64,000 nucleotides of DNA from Pedobacter hiemivivus (GTDB lineage: Bacteria; Bacteroidota; Bacteroidia; Sphingobacteriales; Sphingobacteriaceae): NCBI RefSeq assembly GCF_004331685.1, contig NZ_SJSM01000007.1, forward strand, positions 124,001 through 188,000, given 5' to 3'. The notes below the pieces were generated by a model. The model was not told the origin of the DNA and searched no databases. It saw nothing but the letters and a program-made list of their open reading frames with translations. Shown piece by piece: positions 53,639 through 61,192 of the stretch; within the stretch, counting starts at the first letter, position 1; every line of letters begins with the position of its first letter. The position numbers and the translations under genes were made by a program.

Positions 53639-54832
53639 ATGGAATACAAAAACTTAAAAATTGCATTAGGCTTGGCGCTGGTTTGCAGTACAATGCAGTT
53701 AACCGCGCAGACTGTTAATCGCGAGGATTCGGAGAATTTATTGAAAGCAAAACAAGGGAATGTTGTTTTGATGAAGGAGTTTTTTACGGTTAAGCCAACA
53801 GATATTAAATACAACAAGGTGGTTTTACCTGGCCCTCAGTTTATTATTTCTGACGATCCTGAATACATTAGGATACCCGAGGCTATTGCTTTGAAAGAAG
53901 CTGTGGCGCCAGGTGCGGTGAGGTTGTATGTTTATAATGTCAATGGGGTAAAGGAGCCGGTAAAGATTGATCGTAAAATTACTGCGGTTATAAAAAATAC
54001 AGGTAAGCAGAAAATGCATATCCGTATGGTAAAGTATTCTTCGCAAAAGCCTAGCGCAAACTACTTTCAGATTGGTAAGCAGGGCTTAGCGGATTATTTT
54101 GCTTCAAAAGGTAGTGAGCAGATTCGTGTAGTTGCACCGGGTGAGGCGATTGCTATAGATGAGCAATTGGAACGTAATGTGGTAAAGTATGATGAGCTGA
54201 CGCATGGTTTTTATGATTTTGTGATTGATCAGCCAGGAGAGATTAGTGTGATTCAGACTGATCTTAAAACATCTGGTCCGGTCGCGCTTAAAAGAATTAA
54301 AACAGTAATTCCTACAGGGCATAAAAACGCAGGTCGTGGTTTGTTTGGCGTAAGTAATTACAAAGTTACGGCTACGGATGTGTTGGATACTAAAAATGGA
54401 GTGGCCGAAATTATTGTAGCTGATGGGATTAAAGATCCATGGGTGCTTGGTGTTGAAGGTACAAGCGGTAAAGAATCTACTTTGGCTGGAAATTATGGCG
54501 TGATGTATAATATAGAGTTGAAATGGAAAAGTACTGATGGTAAGGGCTTGGCGCTGGTTACCTGGAATTTACGCTCTGCGGATAATCAATGGTGTAACGG
54601 TATGGCGGCGACAATGGTAGTAAGTAAAGGAAAGTTTAATGAGGGGATTATTCAATTGCCAAGTGATCGATTGGTGACTAAGGCTGCGCCTGAGGCAATA
54701 TTGGTGCAGGTATTTCCTCCGGCAAAAAATGGCGAAGAGCAAACCATTAAGTTGACTTATTCTCCGCCGGGTGCTTCATGTCTTCCAACTCCATTGGTAT
54801 TTATTCCGGTGGATATGAATACTTTGAAATAA
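53639..54832 (+). CDS. Secreted protein of unknown function in the ROK/GH20 cluster
   Basis: I cannot name this 397-residue protein. It has a signal peptide (about 1-24, ending LTAQ) and beta-rich sequence. Recognisable stretches are PDDPEYIRIPEA-like ISDDPEYIRIPEA, AVIKNTGKQKMHIRMVKYSSQKPS, KYDELTHGFYDFVIDQPG and a C-terminal jelly-roll-like part with WCNGMAATMVV. Similar but distant proteins in Gram-positive bacteria carry phosphodiester glycosidase or copper-amine-oxidase-like stalk domains; that link is from memory and untested. It is in an operon with the esterase. ATG 53639 starts the signal peptide; the frame itself opens at 53603. Confidence 0.7.
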   Translation: MEYKNLKIALGLALVCSTMQLTAQTVNREDSENLLKAKQGNVVLMKEFFTVKPTDIKYNKVVLPGPQFIISDDPEYIRIPEAIALKEAVAPGAVRLYVYNVNGVKEPVKIDRKITAVIKNTGKQKMHIRMVKYSSQKPSANYFQIGKQGLADYFASKGSEQIRVVAPGEAIAIDEQLERNVVKYDELTHGFYDFVIDQPGEISVIQTDLKTSGPVALKRIKTVIPTGHKNAGRGLFGVSNYKVTATDVLDTKNGVAEIIVADGIKDPWVLGVEGTSGKESTLAGNYGVMYNIELKWKSTDGKGLALVTWNLRSADNQWCNGMAATMVVSKGKFNEGIIQLPSDRLVTKAAPEAILVQVFPPAKNGEEQTIKLTYSPPGASCLPTPLVFIPVDMNTLK

Positions 54833-56053
54833 TTAAATAGAATATTCTAAGAGTCTTTTTCTAACAAGGAGGCAGGCGCCCATAACGCCTGCTTCTTCGC
54901 CTAGTTTGGATAGCTTCAATTGGGTGTCGCTATTTACCAGGCTTAAAGAGTATTTGTTCACCGCACTTTTTATCGGCAGGTGTAAATGTTCGCCGGTTAA
55001 GGCTAATGCACCTCCAAGAATAACAAGCTCAGGATTGTAAATGTTGATCAATAGTGCGATCCCTCGACCCAATTTTTCACCTATTTTCGCTAACAGCTCA
55101 ATAGAAAGTACATCATCGTTATTTGCTGCATTGATGATGTCTTGCATTTGTATATTGTCATTTATACCTTTATTTAATGAGCTGGATGAACCTGTGGCTA
55201 GCTTCTCTTTAAACATTGCGATTAATGCTCTTCCGGAAGCTTCAGTTTCCATACATCCTTTTTTTCCGCATTGGCAGATGATTTCGTTGTTGAATAATGG
55301 AATATGACCAATTTCTCCGGCAAATCCAGATTTACCGTAATACAATTCGTTATTGATCATTACGCCCATTCCAAGACCGTAATCTAAATTTAGAAACAGT
55401 ACGTTTTTCTCTTCTTTAACTACGCCGCAGTTAAATTCGCCATAAGCCATAGCTCTGGAATCATTTTCTAGAAAAGTTTTTAAGTTCAGTTCAGCTTCCA
55501 GTAGTTTACTTAAAGGGTCTTCATTGAAATGGAAGAAGCTGTAGCTATAGCCGGTAGCGTAGTTGATTCGTCCGGAAAGGTTTAGTCCAAGTCCTAGTAT
55601 TTTATCTTTCGCAATTGCAGCTTCCTTGATGAAATTTCTAATCAAATCACAAAGAGCAGCTAGTGATTCTGCTGTATTATTTAAGTTGTAGGGAACATCT
55701 TTGGAGATTTTGATAAGCTTTTTTTGTAAGTCAATCAATCCGATGTTGATGTGGTTGTGTTTTACATCTACCCCAAGAAAAAATCCTGAGTCGGGTACTA
55801 ATCCGTAGATATTTGGTTTTCTCCCACCTGTTGATCCTACCTTTCCAAAGTCTTTTACCAGTCCGTCGGCAATAAGTTCAATAATTAAGGTGGTCACTTT
55901 TGGAACACTTAGATTGGTTTCTTTACATAGTTCCGCAATGGTTGCGTTGCCGGCATCCGCAAAATAAGAGATGATCTTTTTTCTGATGTGTATGTTCTTA
56001 TAGGCGACTCCGGTTAGGGTATCACTGTTTTCGTCGAAAAAATCGATTTTCAT
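54833..56053 (-). CDS. ROK family transcriptional regulator 2
   Basis: The 406-residue protein matches ROK1 (51147-52373) at most positions by eye, with the same winged helix (NATIAELCKETNLSVPKVTTLI), zinc motif CQCGKKGCMETEASG and a degenerate phosphate loop GVDVKHNHINIGL. It is a recent paralogue. Its gene is divergent from the GH20 hexosaminidase gene (143 bp apart), so a second sugar-responsive switch is likely. Confidence 0.92.
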   Translation of the reverse strand: MKIDFFDENSDTLTGVAYKNIHIRKKIISYFADAGNATIAELCKETNLSVPKVTTLIIELIADGLVKDFGKVGSTGGRKPNIYGLVPDSGFFLGVDVKHNHINIGLIDLQKKLIKISKDVPYNLNNTAESLAALCDLIRNFIKEAAIAKDKILGLGLNLSGRINYATGYSYSFFHFNEDPLSKLLEAELNLKTFLENDSRAMAYGEFNCGVVKEEKNVLFLNLDYGLGMGVMINNELYYGKSGFAGEIGHIPLFNNEIICQCGKKGCMETEASGRALIAMFKEKLATGSSSSLNKGINDNIQMQDIINAANNDDVLSIELLAKIGEKLGRGIALLINIYNPELVILGGALALTGEHLHLPIKSAVNKYSLSLVNSDTQLKLSKLGEEAGVMGACLLVRKRLLEYSI

Positions 56054-56196
56054 ATTTTGGTAGTTGTTTTGGTAAAAGATTTATAATACAATCTTATTAA
56101 AAAATATTAATAAATCTCTTCAATTTGCATCAAAAACTTATAGATTTACACAAAGTTAAATAAAAACACTCAGCTTATCCGTATATCGTAATCCAG
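56054..56196. promoter_or_regulatory. Divergent promoter region between ROK2 and the GH20 gene
   Basis: It holds TAACTTTG on the minus strand (56158-56151), a possible -7 box for ROK2, and the 9-mer TAGATTTAC (56141-56149) shared with the ROK1 operator candidate, flanked by AACTT (56135-56139) and AAGTT (56153-56157). Confidence 0.45.
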
Positions 56197-58080
56197 ATGA
56201 TTAAAATTGTACTAAAACTAATTGGCAAAGTAGTGATGGTTCTTTGCCTGTTTGTCCTTTCTCTTGCTTGTTCTGCACAAAACAATGTATTTAACCTTAT
56301 TCCGCAACCTGCTCATTTAGAAAAAGGGAATGGTGTTTTTATTTTGAATGCAAATACGGTTATTGTTCCGACTGAAAACGATAAAGGCGTGTGGGAGTTG
56401 TTGGCTTTGAGGTTGAGATCGCTAACGGGTTCTGATTTAAAAGTGGTAAAATTTGCTACTAATAATGTAATTCGCTTTATATCGGATGCAAATATAAAAG
56501 GTGGGAAAGAGGCTTATCGGTTAGAGATTACTCCTAAAACTGTGGTTATTAAAGCGAGTCAGCCAGAAGGTTGGTTTTATGGGATGCAAACTTTAGTGCA
56601 GCTTTTACCGATGAAATTGAAACAAGCGGATGCTAAGTTGGGTATAAAAATCCCTGCAGTTAAAATTGAAGATGCTCCGCGCTTTCAATGGCGGGGCTTG
56701 ATGGTAGATGTGAGTCGTCATTTCTTTTCTAAAGAAGTGATTAAGCGATATATCGAGCAGATGTCTAAGTATAAAATGAATGTGTTGCATTTGCATTTGA
56801 CTGACAATCAGGGTTGGAGGGTTGAAATTAAAAGCTTGCCAAAGTTGACTGAAGTGGGGGCCTGGAGGGTGCCGCGTACGGGGTATTGGCGAAATCAGAA
56901 AGCGCCAGAGCCTGCTGAGCAAGCTACAGATGGCGGATTTTATACACAGGATGGCATTAGGGAATTGGTGGCTTATGGGCAAAAGCATTTTGTAGAATTG
57001 GTTCCAGAGATTGATGTGCCTGGGCATAGTTTAGCATTAATAGCTTCCTATCCGGAGCTTTCTTGTACTAAGAAAAGTCAGCAAGTGTTGGCTGGGGATT
57101 CCTGGAATGCTTCGCGTACAAATGTGGTTTGCGCGGGTAATGACTCTGTTTTTGTGTTTTTAGAAAAGGTGATTGGTGAGTTGGCGGGTTTATTCCCGTC
57201 TAGATATATACATATTGGTGGTGATGAGGTTTCAAGAGCATATTGGGATAAGTGTCCGGTATGCCAGCAAAGGATTAGGGATGAGCATTTAAAAAGTGCA
57301 GAAGAGTTGCAGTCCTATTTTCTGAAACGTGTTTCTAAAATTGTGCTTTCGAAAGGTAAAAAGCCTATGGGCTGGTATGAAAATCTGCCTGGCGGTCTCC
57401 CTGAGGAGATGGCGGTAATGAGTTGGAAGGATGATAAAGGTGGGATATTGTCTGCTAATAAAGGTCAGCAGGTAGTGATGACGCCGGCAGCTTATACTTA
57501 TCTTGATTTTTATCAAGGGGATCAGTATCTGGAGAATGCTATTTTTACTGTAAATAGATTGAGTACTACCTTTTTATTTGATCCCTTGCCTAAAGGTATT
57601 GAGGAGAAAAATGTAATGGGGGGACAGGGCAGTTTGTGGACAGAACAGGTGCCTAATGAGCGAAAATTGCAGTTTATGACCTGGCCTAGGGCTTTTGCGT
57701 TGAGTGAAACGTTGTGGTCTGGAGCTGGTAAAAGCAGTTGGATTAATTTCATCAGTCGTGTAGAGTCGCATTTGCCGATGTTGGATAGGGATGCTGTTAA
57801 TTACTCAAGGTATTTTTACGATGTAGTTGTTTCTGGTGTTAGAGGGGTTGATAAGGCGCTTTTGGTAAGTCTGACTACTGAAGTTGAGGGGCTTAAAATC
57901 TATTATTCTTTTGATGATACAGATCCGGATCCTTATTACCCGGTTTATACGGGGCAACCCTTGCGTATTCCTAAAGGAGCGCAAAATATACGTGCCGTTA
58001 CTTATAGAGATGGTATTCAGGTGGGGAGGTTGATGAAGATTCCGGTTGCTGAACTGGAAAGACGAACTCCTGCTAAATAA
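56197..58080 (+). CDS. GH20 beta-N-acetylhexosaminidase
   Basis: The 627-residue protein has a signal peptide (about 1-27), a GH20 N-terminal domain (about 35-150), a catalytic (beta/alpha)8 barrel (about 155-500) with the Asp343-Glu344 catalytic pair in HIGGDEV, WRGLMVDVSRHF and GGQGSLWTEQV, and a C-terminal chitobiase-type domain (about 540-620; YYSFDDTDPDP). It removes terminal GlcNAc/GalNAc residues in the periplasm or on the surface. It is divergent from ROK2. Confidence 0.95.
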   Translation: MIKIVLKLIGKVVMVLCLFVLSLACSAQNNVFNLIPQPAHLEKGNGVFILNANTVIVPTENDKGVWELLALRLRSLTGSDLKVVKFATNNVIRFISDANIKGGKEAYRLEITPKTVVIKASQPEGWFYGMQTLVQLLPMKLKQADAKLGIKIPAVKIEDAPRFQWRGLMVDVSRHFFSKEVIKRYIEQMSKYKMNVLHLHLTDNQGWRVEIKSLPKLTEVGAWRVPRTGYWRNQKAPEPAEQATDGGFYTQDGIRELVAYGQKHFVELVPEIDVPGHSLALIASYPELSCTKKSQQVLAGDSWNASRTNVVCAGNDSVFVFLEKVIGELAGLFPSRYIHIGGDEVSRAYWDKCPVCQQRIRDEHLKSAEELQSYFLKRVSKIVLSKGKKPMGWYENLPGGLPEEMAVMSWKDDKGGILSANKGQQVVMTPAAYTYLDFYQGDQYLENAIFTVNRLSTTFLFDPLPKGIEEKNVMGGQGSLWTEQVPNERKLQFMTWPRAFALSETLWSGAGKSSWINFISRVESHLPMLDRDAVNYSRYFYDVVVSGVRGVDKALLVSLTTEVEGLKIYYSFDDTDPDPYYPVYTGQPLRIPKGAQNIRAVTYRDGIQVGRLMKIPVAELERRTPAK

Positions 58081-58158
58081 AACAAGTTATTGGTGTTGTT
58101 TGGTGTCTTTTTATTTAAATGAATGGCTTCTTTACGGTGTGTTTAAAAATAAATTAAT

Positions 58159-58200
58159 AAAACAATTGAATTGTTTTTAATTTATTTAATAAAGTTATTA
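58159..58200. promoter_or_regulatory. Two palindromes upstream of the phosphodiester glycosidase gene
   Basis: AAAACAAT (58159-58166) pairs perfectly with ATTGTTTT (58170-58177), and TAATAA-AG-TTATTA (58187-58200) follows 9 nt later. Their position 25-66 bp upstream of the start suggests operator sites, perhaps for one of the ROK proteins. Confidence 0.5.
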
Positions 58201-58224
58201 TATTTACTGAATAACCAAACCGTT

Positions 58225-59241
58225 ATGAACATGAAACTTAACCTTGCTATTATTCTTGTGTCGGCGGGAGCTTTATTGTCTTCCTGCAGTAAATCTAAAG
58301 AGGGGAAATTTCATCCTGACAAACCTTTGGTTGATTCAACGCCTTTGGTTACTTTATCGTCCAGCTGGAAAAAGGCAGTCTATTTAATGGATAATTTTCC
58401 TAACGGAATACAGATTTATGTAAATACTACCCCAATTAATGCGAAGTCAATTTCTGCTTACGCTGTTATTTTTGATCCGAAGGCTGATTTAGAGTTGAAG
58501 CCGGTAATGGCTGCTGCGGAGAAAACAGTAACAGGTTTTTATAATGATGAAGTTGGAACTAAGTATGCTTCTATAAACGGTGGTTTTTTTGGGAGCGCAA
58601 ATGCTTCTTATAGTTTGGCGATGTATAATAATGTGGTGAGCGCTATTAATATTAAATCTCTGTCGCGATCTTACAATTCAGTTAATACAACTTACTATCC
58701 GACCAGAGCCGCATTTGGTATCTCGGCTGCGGGTGTGCCTGATGTAACCTGGATTTATCACGTTGGGACAGGAAATGGAACAATATTTTCTTATCCTTCC
58801 CCTGCTTTAAATTTATTAAATACTGCACCTTTACCTGTGCCTACGGCAATATTGCCTGCTGTTGGAAAAGTATGGGATGTTAAATCTGCCATTGGTGGAT
58901 CTCCAATGCTGATTAAAGATGATAAAATAAATATAACGGATGCTGAAGAGTTGATTGTTATAGATAATACTTCTTCGCGCGCAAGGTCGGCTATAGGTTA
59001 TACTAAAAATAACAAGATTATTATATTAGCAGTTGAAGGTGGGAATACTGCTGCTGGTATTCCGGGGGTAAACCTGGCAGAACTTGCACAGATGATGAAA
59101 GATATGGGGTGTATAGGTGCGATAAACCTTGATGGTGGTGGCTCTACTGCTTTAACTGTAAATGGAAAACAGACCGTTAAACCTTCTGATGGATCGGAAA
59201 GAAAAGTTGTGACTGCATTGATCGTTAAAGAAAAAATCTAA
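58225..59241 (+). CDS. Phosphodiester glycosidase (NAGPA domain) lipoprotein
   Basis: This 338-residue protein has a lipobox LSSC (about 18-21) and a phosphodiester glycosidase (PF09992/NAGPA) domain with INGGFFGSANAS near the N-terminal part and INLDGGGSTALTV at the end, the family hallmark. Such enzymes cleave GlcNAc-1-phosphodiester-type bonds. The open frame starts at 58171, but ATG 58225 begins the lipoprotein signal. It lies 144 bp after the GH20 gene and 39 bp before the FAD oxidoreductase gene. Confidence 0.9.
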   Translation: MNMKLNLAIILVSAGALLSSCSKSKEGKFHPDKPLVDSTPLVTLSSSWKKAVYLMDNFPNGIQIYVNTTPINAKSISAYAVIFDPKADLELKPVMAAAEKTVTGFYNDEVGTKYASINGGFFGSANASYSLAMYNNVVSAINIKSLSRSYNSVNTTYYPTRAAFGISAAGVPDVTWIYHVGTGNGTIFSYPSPALNLLNTAPLPVPTAILPAVGKVWDVKSAIGGSPMLIKDDKINITDAEELIVIDNTSSRARSAIGYTKNNKIIILAVEGGNTAAGIPGVNLAELAQMMKDMGCIGAINLDGGGSTALTVNGKQTVKPSDGSERKVVTALIVKEKI

Positions 59242-59280
59242 TTGCTTAAATTTTTATAAAACAAATTACTTACTGTTAAA

Positions 59281-61158
59281 ATGATTGGATCAGGATTTAT
59301 GAGGGGATTTTTATTTGCTTTTTTATTCTTTTTTGCGACTATTTCCGTTTCGGCTAAAGAATATGAGACGCAGTTACTGGTGATAGGTGGTGGTGCAAGT
59401 GGGACTACTGCTGCAGTACAGGCATCAAGAATGGGTGTAAAAACTTTAGTTATTGAAGAAACGGAGTGGTTAGGCGGAATGTTAACTGCTGCAGGGGTAG
59501 CTGCTATAGATGGTAATCATCAAATGCCTTCGGGTTTATGGGGAGAGTTTAGGCAGAAGCTATATGACTATTACGGTGGACCAAAGGCTGTAGAGACTGG
59601 ATGGGTAAGCAACACCTTATTTGAACCCTCAATAGGAAATAAAAAACTCAAAGAATTAGCTGTAAATCCTAATCTAACCATTTGGTATAAAACAGAATGG
59701 ACGAATATTACCCGCAAAGGAAATAAATGGACTGTAGAAACCTATGTGAAAGGAAAGCGTACAGTAGTAACTGCTGATTTAATTATTGATGCAACCGAAT
59801 TGGGGGATGTAATGGGTTTTCTTAAAATCCCTTATCGTGTAGGTATGGATAGTAGGTTTGATACTGGTGAGTCTTTTGCTCCAGAAAAGGCCAACAACAT
59901 TATTCAGGATTTAACCTATGTAGTGGTGCTTAAGGATTATGGTAAAGATGCTGATAAAACAATCGCTAAGCCCATTGGATATGATCCAAAGGAATTTGAC
60001 TGTTGCTGCGACGTTACTGATCCTTCGGCTGATGCCAGTCATAAACGATCTATAGATTGTAAGCAGATGATCACTTATGGGAAGCTTCCGAATAATAAAT
60101 ACATGATCAACTGGCCTAAATGTGGAAATGATATTTATTTGAATATCATTGAACTGAGTAAAAAGGACAGAGAAGCTGCACTTAAAGAAGCTAAATTACA
60201 CAGTCTTAGATTTATTTATCACCTGCAAACAAAGCTTGGCTTTAAGCATTTAGGTATTGCTAATGATGAATTTCCTACAGCCGACAAGTTACCAATGATC
60301 GCTTACCACCGGGAAGCAAGAAGATTGGATGGTAAAGTTACTTTAACTGTTAATGATATTGCTGCACCTTATCAGCAAAAAACTAATCTATACCGCACCG
60401 GGATTGCAATTGGTGATTATCCGATAGATCATCATCACTTAAAGAATCCTGAAGCTCCCCAAATTGATTTTATAAATATCAAAGTACCTGCTTATAATAT
60501 ACCACTTGGCTCATTGATTCCTAAAAATGCAGATGGAATTATTGTTGCTGAAAAAAGTGTTAGTGTAACCAATATTGTTGCTGGCGCAAGCAGGTTGCAG
60601 CCAGTGGTATTAACTATTGGTCAGGCCGCAGGTGCATTGGCGGCTGTAGCTATTAAGAACAATCTGCAGCCTGCTCAGGTGAATATCCGTGAGGTGCAGG
60701 CCGCTTTGTTGGAAAGTAAAGCTTACATCATGCCTTTTATAGATGTGAAACCCGAGGATAAGAATTTTGTAGCGATGCAAAAGATTGGTGCTACCGGGAT
60801 TTTAAAAGGAACAGGTATTCCTTATAAATGGGCTAACCAAACCTGGTTTTATCCGGAGCAGCCCATTAATGAATATACCTTGGTAGAAGGTGTTAAATCT
60901 TTTTACCCAATAATCGCTGATCAGTCTCCTTCGGGGAAACTGGCAAATGCAGCTTTCGCTGCAAAGTTATTGTCATCGGTTTCTAAAAAGAAAATAGACC
61001 TTTCCGAGATTTCGAAAGTAATAAATGAACGTATTGCTAAACAAGAAGTAAACGGGGAAACTGTTTTATCAAGAAGGATGCTTTCTGTTCTGATAGATCA
61101 ATTCTTAAATCCGTTTGCTCAGGAAATTGATTTTAACGGATTAACCAAACTCAAATAA
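59281..61158 (+). CDS. Secreted FAD-dependent oxidoreductase (PF12831-like)
   Basis: The 625-residue protein has a signal peptide (about 1-25, ending VSAK), the FAD-binding VIGGGASGTTAA (about 33-44), the EETEWLGGMLTAAGVAAIDGNHQMPSG segment that marks the FAD_oxidored family, and C-terminal GASRLQPVVLTIGQAAGALA, followed by an extra domain (about 490-625). Members occur in many Bacteroidota glycan clusters with no proved substrate. ATG 59299 (MRGFLF) is an alternative start. The SusC gene begins 34 bp downstream. Confidence 0.88.
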   Translation: MIGSGFMRGFLFAFLFFFATISVSAKEYETQLLVIGGGASGTTAAVQASRMGVKTLVIEETEWLGGMLTAAGVAAIDGNHQMPSGLWGEFRQKLYDYYGGPKAVETGWVSNTLFEPSIGNKKLKELAVNPNLTIWYKTEWTNITRKGNKWTVETYVKGKRTVVTADLIIDATELGDVMGFLKIPYRVGMDSRFDTGESFAPEKANNIIQDLTYVVVLKDYGKDADKTIAKPIGYDPKEFDCCCDVTDPSADASHKRSIDCKQMITYGKLPNNKYMINWPKCGNDIYLNIIELSKKDREAALKEAKLHSLRFIYHLQTKLGFKHLGIANDEFPTADKLPMIAYHREARRLDGKVTLTVNDIAAPYQQKTNLYRTGIAIGDYPIDHHHLKNPEAPQIDFINIKVPAYNIPLGSLIPKNADGIIVAEKSVSVTNIVAGASRLQPVVLTIGQAAGALAAVAIKNNLQPAQVNIREVQAALLESKAYIMPFIDVKPEDKNFVAMQKIGATGILKGTGIPYKWANQTWFYPEQPINEYTLVEGVKSFYPIIADQSPSGKLANAAFAAKLLSSVSKKKIDLSEISKVINERIAKQEVNGETVLSRRMLSVLIDQFLNPFAQEIDFNGLTKLK

Positions 61159-61192
61159 ACTTAACGTATTATAAATCTAACCAATTAACAGT

